Assembly: GCA_037957365.1 (NCBI GenBank)
Contig: JARHVA010004090.1
Location: forward strand, 309,501 to 373,500
DNA length: 64,000 nt
Direction: 5' to 3'
From: Torreya grandis
Lineage: Eukaryota > Streptophyta > Pinopsida > Cupressales > Taxaceae
Shown piece by piece: positions 50,353 through 60,380 of the stretch. The notes under the pieces were generated by a model. It worked only from the letters and a program-made list of their open reading frames with translations. It did no database searches and had not been told where the DNA came from. The position numbers were made by a program, and so were the translations under genes. How positions within the stretch are numbered: the stretch's first letter is position 1; every line of letters begins with the position of its first letter.

Positions 50353-50708
50353 TTTGTTAACATTAGGTTATATTTTTGGTAGGTTAATAAATATTATTGT
50401 AAATGGGGCATGCATCTTTTATTAAAGACACCCCCATAAAATAATGTTACTTAGTTTTAGGTAGTTTTATATTTTTGAGTTAATTAATTAGAACTACCTT
50501 ATGGGTTGTTTTCCTAGAAATAGTTGGTTATAGATTAGTTATTTTTACCGATCATTGGTAAAAACTATATAAATCAATGATTGTTATGAAAAAGGGTTAA
50601 CGGAGTAAAGGCACCCTTATGTACTTGATTTTTAAATATTAATAAAATACTTGTGCATTCGCACTAAGTAGGGACAAGGTTCAAACTATTTTATTCAAGG
50701 AGTTATTA
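50353..50708 (+). repeat. 5' LTR of Copia element 2 (356 bp)
   Basis: Starts TTTGTTAACATTAGG and ends GAGTTATTA. Compared with the 3' LTR it lacks 20 bp just after TTTGTTA and 6 bp further in. A TATATAAA box lies at 50566-50573 (copy at 56517-56524). Confidence 0.9.
50566..50573 (+). promoter_or_regulatory. TATA box of Copia 2 LTR
   Basis: TATATAAA conserved in both LTRs within a conserved AAAACTATATAAAT context; likely U3 promoter. Confidence 0.55.
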
Positions 50709-50709
50709 G

Positions 50710-50722
50710 TGGTATCAGAGCC
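50710..50722 (+). other. Primer binding site (initiator Met tRNA)
   Basis: TGGTATCAGAGCC, one base after the LTR end, the exact complement of the plant initiator Met tRNA 3' end. Confidence 0.95.
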
Positions 50723-52104
50723 TGGTAATTTTGGGAGCTTAGTGAATTCAAAGGAAGGCAAGGTGAAAAGTCAAATTCACGTGATATCATTTTGGTATGA
50801 AATAAGGTATGCCATATAATGAAAAAAATTATTGGTTTAAATGTTTGAAAAATTATTAAATTATTTTAATTTTTCAAATATTTTTTACATTTAGACCTGT
50901 GTATTTTCCATATACCACAATCTGGTCATTTTGGCCATTTAATACTCCATTTTCCTGTGTTCAAACTCCTAATTTGGCATAAAAAATGAATTTTTAGCAT
51001 TTAAATGTTATAAAATTCATTATTTTTTTTTCAAAAACTAGACTTGTACGCCTTGTTTACTTGTGAAAAACCTCTATAATGTTCATTCATGGCTACCATT
51101 GTTGATTCATTTTATTTTCAGCTTTCTTGAATCCAAAACACCTGCCAATCTTGATCAAATGGTATTAAACCCCTATTTTTTGCATTCTCAATGAAAAATC
51201 TAGCATTTTTCTAAGCTGTACAAATTTGTACGGCCTTATAAACACCCTAGCTTTAATTTGAATTCATTCCCTACAAAAAATACCTCAAAAAATTGCTAAA
51301 ACTCAGTCAAAATCCATTTTATTCTACCTGTATGGATTTATACGGCCTGTAGGAGAGAGAACAGATGCAAAGAAACTTCCAGGAGCAGCCATGGCGTCCC
51401 AAGGAAGAATGGTGCAGGTTTAAACTCAAGGAAATAATTTTTTTGTTATTTCTAAAGTTTGATTCAAATATTTCTCTTAGTTGGGTCCCATGTGAAAAAG
51501 CCTAAGTGAGAAGACTAGAAAAAGGGAAAAGTTTTGATTTATTTACACACGTGTAAATTTTTTTTATTTTCCCTCATAGAAAAAATCTAGAATAACTAGA
51601 AATTTCTGAGTATCATATCTTGAAAGTGCTCTTAGAGAAATTGGTTTAAGTCATTTTGTAAGAAGTTTGCAAAGGAGGAGGTCAAGGGTTTAAATCCCTT
51701 CTTTTGGAAAAAGTTCTTTTTACTTTAGAATATACTTTTTTTGTAAAAGGAATATTCCTTTTTTTAAGTTTGAAAGTTGTAAAACACATACTTATTGTAT
51801 TGTGTTATTTTAAAAATTGAAAAAGGGGGAATTCAATTCTATTTCTTTTACATTTTTGTGGTGATATAATGGTGTAATTTGTATAATAAGGTTGTAATTT
51901 GGTGAAATAAGGGTGTAATCATTGATTTTTGGTGAGGTTAAGTGCAAAACCCATCAAAATTTCTTGTTTATTCTTTTGTGCTCTATGCAGAGGTTAAGTG
52001 CAAAACCTCGTAGAAGCAGTGTCTTGTGCAGTAAGTGTGATATTTATTTCATCTCTTTTGCATTTTGTCACACTTTTCTCTACTACACTTGATTTCATTT
52101 CAAG
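50723..52104 (+). other. Copia 2 leader, non-coding
   Basis: About 1.4 kb between primer binding site and gag. A short repeat, GAGGTTAAGTGCAAAACC, occurs at 51935 and 51991. No protein seen. Confidence 0.6.
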
Positions 52105-55100
52105 ATGTTGAAAATTCAAAATTTGCTTTCAGATGGTGATAGATTAATAATTTCCAATTATTCAGATTGGAAATGATTGATGGAGGCTTCACTAGTTTTT
52201 AATGAGTTATGGGATATTGTTAAGAATGAAAATCCCACATTGCCAACAGAGCAAGATAAATTAGATGTATTCAATTTGCATGATTCTAAGGCCTTAGCTT
52301 ACATGGAAAACATTGTCAAATTTGTATGATAAGAAACCTAAGCATAAGAAGATAGATATTCATATGCAGTTGTTTATTTTTTCATTAGATGAAGATGGGA
52401 ATATGGGAGAATATATGTCTAAGTTGAAAAATATCACTACTGAGTACACTAGGCTAGTTTTGGAAAACTAGATGATGACCTCATAGTCACTACTGCTTTG
52501 AAAGGACTACCAGGGTCTTATAGGAATTTTGTTGAAATGTTGCATGTCTCTGACAAGATCACAGGCATCACATTTGATAAGTTGGCTAAGTTGCTCATCC
52601 AACATGACCTCTCTCTACCAAATAAATCCAAGAAAACTAAAGAAGCCCATGTTTTAGATTCAAAGCCTAGTTCATCTTCATCTGGGCATCAAAACAATAG
52701 AGGAAATAGTTATAGAGGGGGTCGAGGTTACAGAGGAGGCAAATATAAAAATGGAGGTAGGGGTCATTCAAATAATCAACAATATAACCAATCACATTCA
52801 CATGAAACAAGTGATTGAGGACATGGTCACAACTCATATAGAGGCAGAGGTTGAGGTAGATCAAACATTCAGTGTCATAGATGTGGAAAATTTGGTCACA
52901 TTGCCTCACAATGTAGGATTCCTTTTGATAAAATTTAGAGGCCACAAAAAGTGACTAAGTCTAACTCTGCTTAGTATGTTGATCATGACTATGATGAATC
53001 TAGTAATGTTTCCCATGAATCTTCATTCACTACTTTGGGGCACATTGATTATATTGAATATGAGGCTAGAGATGAGCTCACAGATGTATGGGTTTTAGAC
53101 ATAGGAGCAACCAAACACATGACATTTAGGAGATATTTCTTTTGGTCTTATAAGGAAGCTTCTCTCTCTCTAATTTCCTTAGTAGATAAGTTTATGCATA
53201 CATCATTAGGACTTGGATCTATTTGGATTCTTCTTCCTAATGGGTTTATAAAATACTTAGAGGATGTTTGGTATGTTCCCACATCGAAGAAATAGTTACT
53301 TTCTTTGGTAAGTATTCGAAAGAAAGGTTATCAAATTGTTCTTAAACATGGGCTCATTTACATCAATTCAGTGAAGGATGATTATTAAACAATGTATATA
53401 GGATATGAAGATGGAAACTTTGTTAGATTGCATTGTAAGGTGCTTCCTCCCAATATAGATCTTGCAGCAGTTATTGACACAAGTATAGCTACTATGTCTA
53501 CACAGCGGTTATGGCATCTCTGCTATGGAAATTTGAATATCCACTCTTTAGTGGATTTATAGAGATATGGTATGGTGAATAGGTTGCCCAATTTTCAAAA
53601 AGATAGTAATCTTTGTGAGTCATGTGTTTTGGGCAAAAAAAATTGAGGAAATTTTCCTAAACAATCATCTTAGAGAGCTAACAGATGTTTACAGTTAGTT
53701 CATAGTGATGTATGTGACATGAAAAATCCATCCATTGGTGGGTGTAGATACTTTGTTTTATTTATTGATGACTTTTCTCGAATGACTTGGATATTCTTTA
53801 TGAAAAACAAATATAAAGTTTTCGGTATGTTTGTTGATTGGTTACACTTATTCGAAAAAGAAACATGTTCACATTTGTCCACTCTTCATTCAGATAATGG
53901 AGGTGAGTATACCTCTAATTAATTTTATGATTATTGTCGAAAACATGGAATTCATTTACAATATAGTAATGCTTATACTCCACAGCAAAATGGAGTATCT
54001 GAATGGATGAATAGAACTTTAGAGGCCACAACACATGCCATGTTGCACTATAAACAACTTGATGATAAGTTTTGGGCAGAAGCCATTGGTACTGTAGTGT
54101 ATTTGAGAAACAAACAAGTCCCCCACAATTGCACTTTTGGGACAAACTCCATATGAGACATGGTATGGATTTAAACCAAAAGTTAAACACTTAAAAGTGT
54201 TTTGATGTCTTTGTTTTGCTTTGGTTCTTATTAAACACAAAACTAAGTTGGAACCACAAAGTTAAAAATTCATCTTTATTGGTTATTCTAAAGATAAAAG
54301 GAGGTTTCATTTGCTTGCATAAGATTTAGGCAAATTCATAGTGAGTCGAGATGTAATATTTGATCAGTTTGGGACTATGAACACTACAAAGATTGATTCC
54401 CAACTTGATATATTAGAGAGGAAAAATACAAAAAGAGATAAGGGTTTGAATAATGGGGATAACTCTTTGAAGTTATGGTATGAGACTCAAATTCCTTCAC
54501 TTTCATCTCCTTCATCTACAAGTTCACAGGTTGATGACTTAGTAATTATTGAAAATTCTCTAAGTCCCCCTTCGAATAATGCACATAATGAGAATTCTGG
54601 AGTCCCTAATTTGAATAATTTGACTAAGTATCCAAAATGGGCTCAAAGTATTTTTTTGACTTGATAGCAAATGAAATTGGTTTAACAGGGCCCAAGAATT
54701 CTAAAAAATAGGTAAACTATGCTATGGTTGTTACTACTTCTTCTATTGATCCATCCACTTTTGAGGAGGCATCTACTAAACATGTTTGGCAACAGGCAAT
54801 TGAATGTGAGTATGATTCCATACTTAACAATAATACATGGGTTTTAGTTGATCCTCCTCCACATCTTAAACCCATCAGATGTAAATGGGTTTATAAGAAT
54901 AAGTATAAATCAGATGGCTCCATTGATAAACATAAGGCATGACTTGTTGTAAAAGGATATGCACAACAAGAAGGTATTGACAATGAGGAAACATTTTCAC
55001 CAACTACCAAATGACACACTATTCATATGGTACTTGCCTTAGCTACACAAAATAGTTATAAAGTACATCAATTGGATGTTAAAAGTGATTTTTTAAATGG

Positions 55101-56260
55101 ATATTTATAGGAAGAAGTCTATATGAAACAACCTCAGGGTTTTGAATAGGTGGGTGCCAAACACAAAGTATGTAAATTGATAAAAGCTTTATATGGGCTC
55201 AAATAGGCATCCAGGGATTTGTATGAGAAAATGGATTCATACTTGAAATCCATTGGTTTTCATCACAGTGAATCTAATGATACTCTCTATTTTTGAGTGC
55301 AGGGTAAGAAAATGGTGATACTTGTTCTCTATGTCGATGACTTGTTTATTACAGGTAATAATGAAACCATAACAATTATGTGAAGAAGGAATTAAAAGAT
55401 GGGTTTGAGATGATAGATCTTGGACTTCTTCACTACTATCAAGGCATAGAGGTAACTCAGAAAGAGCATAATATTTTCATTTCACAAACTAAGTATATAG
55501 GTTTGGCATGAGTGATTGCAAACCTGCCCTCACTCCCATGGAAAGTAACTTGACATTATCTAAGGATGATAACAGTGCCTTTTTTGATGGCACCACATAT
55601 AGACAATTGGTGGGAGGTTTGATATACTTGATGACTATCGAGACTGATATTTCATTTTTAGTTGGAATTTTATCTAGGTTTATGCATGAGCCTAGAGAAA
55701 TTCATTGGCATGTAGTAAAATGAGTACTTCATTACCTTCAGGGAATAAAAACATATGGCCTTGAATACCACCACAATAAGAACTTCAAACTTGTTGGATA
55801 TTGTGATGCAAATTTTGGCAGATGTGTGGATGACAGAGTGTCAACCACATGATACACTATGCATATGGGTTCAACTACCATTGCTTGGTGTTGTAAGAAG
55901 CAAGATATAGTGGAAAATTCATCAGTAGAATCAAAGTATATTGTAGCATGAGATTCTTCCAGAGAAATTGTTTACCTTCGTCTTATTCTTGAAGATCTTC
56001 AGGTTTCTCAGTTTGCTCCTACATAGTTATACATTGATAATCAAAGTGCAATCAAGATTTCCAAGAATCTAGTGTTTCATGCCAAAACAAAACATATGGA
56101 TGTCAAATACCATTATCTATGAATGATGGTGGCAAAGAAACCTCTTGATCCAATATATTTCCCAACTACTGATCAGACAGCTGATATCTTCACAAAACCC
56201 CTTGACAGAATCAAATTTGAATAAGTTATAAAAATTGATGGTATGTGTCCAAAGTCCTAA
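52105..56260 (+). pseudogene. Copia 2 gag-pol polyprotein
   Basis: Starts MLKIQNLLSDGDRLIISNY. Gag is open at 52498-52818 (GLPGSYRNFVEML, then an Arg/Gly-rich RGGRGYRGG tail), followed by the intact knuckle CHRCGKFGHIASQC (52873). Protease WVLDIGATKHM (53090; DIG for DSG/DTG), pre-integrase RLWHLCYGNLN (53507), integrase LVHSDVCDM (53697), LHSDNGGEYTS (53883) and NGVSEWMNRTL (53992), RT NTWVLVDPPPHLKP (54832), VHQLDVKSDFLNGY (55063) and YVDDLFITGN (55332), and RNase H IFTKPLD (56188). Roughly twenty stops, mostly one transition from Gln/Arg/Trp, and several frameshifts (for example near 52330, 54130 and 55380). Confidence 0.9.
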
Positions 56261-56269
56261 CTTTGGATC

Positions 56270-56277
56270 ATAGGGGG
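56270..56277 (+). other. Polypurine tract of Copia 2
   Basis: ATAGGGGG immediately before the 3' LTR. Confidence 0.85.
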
Positions 56278-56659
56278 TTTGTTAGGACTTGTTGTAATGT
56301 CTTAACATTAGTTTAAATTTTTGGTAGGTTAATAAATATTACTATAAATGGGGCATGCATCTTTTAGTAAAGACACCCCCATAAAATAATGTTACTTAGA
56401 TTTAGTTTTAGGTAGTTTTATATTTTTAAGTTAATTAATTAGAACTACCTTACGGGTTGTTTTCTCGTAAATAGTTAGTTATAGGTTAGTTATTTTTACC
56501 AGTCATTGGTAAAAACTATATAAATTAATGTTTGCTATGAAAAAGGGTTAAGGGAGTAAAGGTACCCTTATGTACTTGATTTTTAAATATTAATAAAATA
56601 CTTGTGCACTCACACTAAGTGGGGACAAGGTTCACACTATTTTATTCAAGGAGTTATCA
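56278..56659 (+). repeat. 3' LTR of Copia element 2 (382 bp)
   Basis: Starts TTTGTTAGGACTTG and ends GAGTTATCA; the perfect target duplication places the boundary two bases before the usual TG. Confidence 0.9.
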
Positions 56660-56664
56660 ATATC
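56660..56664. other. Target-site duplication, right (ATATC)
   Basis: Partner of 50348-50352. Confidence 0.88.
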
Positions 56665-57570
56665 CAGTTTCATGTTCATCAATGACATAGATAGTGATAA
56701 TATTTCCTAGAATAATTGATAGCATTATAGCATTGTGCTTTCTTACATTGTCATTTTTGTAAAAGATATATGGGAATGTTGGACTATTGAAGGTTTGTGA
56801 TAAATAATTATGATTGATGTAGGTTGTCATTATCTATTTCAGATGTTGTATCAAAATAATTAAGAGTTGTCATGAGGTCCTTGTTAATATGTTACATTAT
56901 TATTTACAATTCATAAATTTTTACATGTTTTTGGCAAAATTCATATGGAATTAGTTCATCATATTTTTTGGATATTCAAAGATTAAATAATCATGTATAG
57001 GTTTCACTTTATAAAAGTCTCCACACAAAATCATATCCAAATTTACAAACTATGTTGTAGAATATCCATTAAATCTTTGTTCCTTTTGTCTATTGGATAT
57101 AAAAACTATGAGCCTACCAACAATATCTCATTTATGAAAAGGAGTCGTAATTGGTTGTAGTGAATTGATAATGTGTCAAGCATTTCATAACTATGTGAAA
57201 TCATTTCAGATTTTTTAAAAGGCAAAATGAATATAGAATGCAATGCCACTCCTCCAATATTGTATGTTTTTTTTCTAGTGTATGTTAGTATCACTCCTTT
57301 TGTCTTAAGTGGGTCATTGTCAATGAACTTGTTATATAAATAGATCAACATCTCATATATAAAATTTTCTTATGCCTACACCTCCTATGAAAAATATATA
57401 AGTTGGTGCTAATGGATTTTTCTATTATTTTCTTGCTATGTCATTCATGATTTCCTATTATTCTTTGTTCAAATAATCAGAAAGAAATAGGTGTTTGCCT
57501 ATTTCAAAAGGCTTCATTTCATATTTATTTATACATAATTATTTTAAAAATTATAATTCATATTCTAAAT
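56665..57570 (-). pseudogene. Helentron helicase, N-terminal half
   Basis: Minus-strand motifs in PIF1 order: EIMNDIARK (57455-57430), Walker A degraded to FIGGVGIRKF (57395-57365; normally GGAGTGKT), then in an open stretch (57351-57106) TYTRKKTYNIGGVALHSIF (motif Ia, normally TGKAA), the Walker B counterpart FINEILLVGS (57138-57106; normally IDE), then LMDILQHSL (57065), FCVETFIK (57020; counterpart of GDFYQ) and TMLSIIILGNIITIYVIDEH (56735-56680). The ATPase residues are damaged (GKT to RKF, IDE to INE), so it is inactive. It continues at 50352 beyond the nested Copia element. Confidence 0.87.
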
Positions 57571-57741
57571 CATAGTATTTGTAAGAAAATTCATTATCTT
57601 TGGCATTCAAACTTGTTATTTGGCCAATGTTATTGTCAAAATCAAAATTAGTAACAATTTCATCAATGTTCCCCCAGGAAGATTAAATGAAATAAGTATA
57701 TATGTATTCATTTTTGAGGATATATTTTACATGAAAAACAT
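57480..57741. repeat. 262-bp tandem duplication, copy 1
   Basis: Near-identical (about 2 differences by eye) to 57771-58032, with a start-to-start distance of 291 bp. It lies in the helentron gene just before the helicase. Confidence 0.95.
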
Positions 57742-57770
57742 ATCTTCTTTCTTAACATTCATTATTATTA

Positions 57771-58032
57771 GAAAGAAATAGGTGTTTGCCTATTTCAAAA
57801 GGCTTCATTTCATATTTATTTATACATAATTATTTTAAAAATTATGATTCATATTCTAAATCATAGTATTTGTAAGAAAATTCATTATCTTTGGCATTCA
57901 AACTTGTTATTTGGCCAATGTTATTGTCAAAATCAAAATTATTAACAATTTCATCAATGTTCCCCCAGGAAGATTAAATGAAATAAGTATATATGTATTC
58001 ATTTTTGAGGATATATTTTACATGAAAAACAT
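57771..58032. repeat. 262-bp tandem duplication, copy 2
   Basis: Starts GAAAGAAATAGGTGTTTGCC, as does copy 1, and ends ACATGAAAAACATAT. The 29 bp between copies are unrelated. Confidence 0.95.
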
Positions 58033-58559
58033 ATGTATAATTCCATGTTTCAAAATCATGCTTCATATTGTTTACATTTCTTGTGAAACAAAAATATAAT
58101 AATATTTTTTCTCTACAATGATTTCTAATATCAAGATGTTTATTTTACTTGATATATCTTATAACATGGAGTTTGTATTTTGCATGGATTTTTTTTTCCA
58201 TTTTTCATGTATTAAGAGATAATTTTAGAGGGATAAACTTCAGCCAACACTTCTAGCCATTGAAATAGTAATCTATTATAGATTTTTATATAACATCTTC
58301 TGATTCATTAGGTTCATGGGCCAAAAGTGCTGAAGGATTTTGAATGAATGTGTGATCATCTAATGGAGTTGTATATATGAATATACATTTTCTAGATCAA
58401 ATATTCAATGGCAATGACAAAACTATGTGACTAGCCTATTGAGCAGACATTTCTTATCTATTAAATAATGTATCTCCAAGGTTACATATCATCTTAATAA
58501 CATCTATATTTATAATTTGGTGATGATTGTGGATTCGATCAAAAACTTGTGACATTAAT
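58033..58559 (-). pseudogene. Helentron segment between Rep and helicase
   Basis: Minus-strand reading gives SQVFDRIHNHHQIINIDVI (58555-58500), CNLGDTLFNR (58485-58455), SHIVLSLPLN (58430-58400), CIFIYTTPLDDHTFI (58385-58345) and NESEDVI (58305-58285). This matches the conserved stretch after Rep in Helitron proteins (an asparagine/leucine core, then an S-R-x-x-FINT-like strand, then an SxDI word). Four or more stops. Confidence 0.75.
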
Positions 58560-59500
58560 GTACCAAGTTTTCTCATGTATGATGTACAATAAGATGTTGT
58601 AACATAGGCATTAAACATAAATTATGCATATGTATTTGCTTTCCATAAGTGTGACATTATTTTTATAAAAGTTATTTGTCCATGCATGTGATGGCTTTAA
58701 TTTCAATAAAATTATTGGTTGATTAAGTTTGATTTTTATCTCTTCTATGTATTCACATTCATATATTTTCAATTGTGTTAAAAATGTGTAGAATGTTTTA
58801 CAATGTTCATAGCATCTATTTTCCAAACTAGCATATATATTCATTAAAGTTTTGTTGGTCAAGTTATTTTACATTGTAAATGGTTCAAGGATAATTGTTC
58901 TTGGCATTAGTGGAACATGAAAATTATATTTTCAATGTGTTTTTTAGTTTTTCTTATAGCTTGTGGTATGGTAGTGTTCATATAATTTTTCTATGTTTGA
59001 ATCAAGTATATTTGCATCACAAGTTATGTAGTTATTGATGAAGCTTGTAATGTCAAAAAAATTGTCCTTTCCATAAACTGGTGCAAATTTTATCCACAAC
59101 ATAAAATATTTGTGTTAACTTTCTTGATTATGGAAATTTATAACTAAGAAATGATCTTATAATCACTCAAAAAATATGCATCTTTGTATACTATTATCAT
59201 CATCACCATTATTCGATGTTCATAGTATCGTGTACATGTAACATGATATTTTATAATTAAGGAATAATGATCATATGTATTAACTATGTTGGTTTGTTTG
59301 TTCCATTTTGTTTTACATGGCTATTATGTAATTTAGAAAATGAATTTGTAAGAGGTTTCCAATAATGTTTGAAACTTGAGAATGTAACCAAAAATGTTGG
59401 CAATCATAACTGACGAATCATTGCAAGTGTTTCTTGTAGTTGTAAATAATCTAGTGATGTTCATATTTTTTTTAAATCTATATATCTGATATCAAATTTC
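58560..59500 (-). pseudogene. Helentron HUH Rep domain
   Basis: Motifs on the minus strand: AMIRQL (near 59425) and LPTFLVTFSS (near 59405), the FFVTFT-type strand; the HUH position reads HKYFMLWIKFAPVYGK (59114-59065), with only the first His kept; ITCDANILDSNIEKL (near 59015); an open stretch from 58862 with NKTLMNIYASLENR and KLKPSHAWTNNFYKN; and the two-tyrosine motif YCTSYMRK (58591-58568), which fits YxxxYxxK exactly. The WIK-x-AP-x-YGK and ITC words are, as I recall, those of the helentron/Helitron2 branch and not of typical plant Helitrons. Confidence 0.82.
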
Positions 59501-60019
59501 AATAGTTTTTATAGATTTAGTCTATATTTGACATATTTTTCCACAATATTTCTTCTTTTAAATTTTCCTTTTCTAATTATCACCCAAATTATCACCATCA
59601 CCTAGTCAATTATAATTTTCAATGTCTTGAAGTTAGATTTGTGATATGATATGAAAATGCATGATCCATATGTTATAATTCCCATTGAAAAATTTTAGCA
59701 AATGAAAATATATTTTTTATGTTTTCATTTTGTGGCTCACCATAAAGATGGTTTTGAAGTTCATTTCCTTTTCATACTTGTCTATAAAAGTTCCAAGTTG
59801 TTATAGACAGTGCTTGTGCAACCTAGATAATTTTATCTTGTAGATCATGAATGCATGTCAACTCTATAAATCTATGTAGCATGGTCGAGGTGGGAACATT
59901 ATCTTCTTCACTTATTGTTTCTCTACTTTCCAAAGTCTCTATTATGTATCATTTCATGTTATTATTAATATGTACTAATTATATCCTATTTTTTAAAATT
60001 TTGACATTTTGTGATCGAT
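59501..60019 (-). pseudogene. Helentron region upstream of Rep
   Basis: Between the DUF6570-like part and Rep. The minus strand gives coding-like but broken pieces such as LGTFIDKYEKEMNFKTIFM (near 59790). No domain named. A plus-strand open frame (59851-60153) is the antisense shadow of this gene. Confidence 0.5.
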
Positions 60020-60380
60020 ACATTCTTCTCTTACGTAGTTATTTTAAATCAAACCTGATTATGTTTGAATTAACCCTTCACTTTTGGTATGAATTTTTAT
60101 ATTCTAGTTTTCTATTCAATTCAATAGTAATTATGGACATTTCATCTACTTAGCATGGCAATGTTGTTTTTACTATGTTAGTGTCTAATGGAACATTGAT
60201 GATTACCTTGGTTGATCCAATCTATGATTTTTTGTATCCTAGTTTCCTAATATTTTCAAACATAATTCATAATGATACAAGATGCTCTTCACTATATGTT
60301 AGCATTCTCACATATGTCAAAGGATTGTTCAACTAGATGCATGCAGGAGATGTAAATTTTGGAAAAATTGCATTTTTCAA
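60020..60380 (-). pseudogene. Helentron DUF6570-like region
   Basis: Minus-strand reading: FPKFTSPACI (near 60345), LNNPLTYVRMLTYSEEHLVS (60325-60270; counterpart of the L-x2-LT-x2-EE word), NIRKLGYKK (near 60240), KVIINVPLDTNIVKTTLP (60210-60160) and ITIELNRKLEYKN (60135-60095). The order LT-x2-EE, G-x-x, VP-x-D, LP is that of the region preceding Rep in many Helitron proteins (DUF6570). Confidence 0.7.

Larger units (their letters stand above)
50353..56659 (+). mobile_element. Complete Copia element 2
   Basis: A 6,307-bp element with LTRs of 356 and 382 bp, a perfect initiator-Met primer binding site, gag with an intact CCHC knuckle, pol in Copia order, a polypurine tract at 56270-56277 and a perfect 5-bp target duplication. 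It is inserted in the helicase domain of the helentron. Confidence 0.93.

Noticed and set aside
57911..58099. Plus-strand ORF over the 262-bp duplication
   Set aside because: It is antisense to the recognisable helentron gene and interrupted in the other copy of the duplication.
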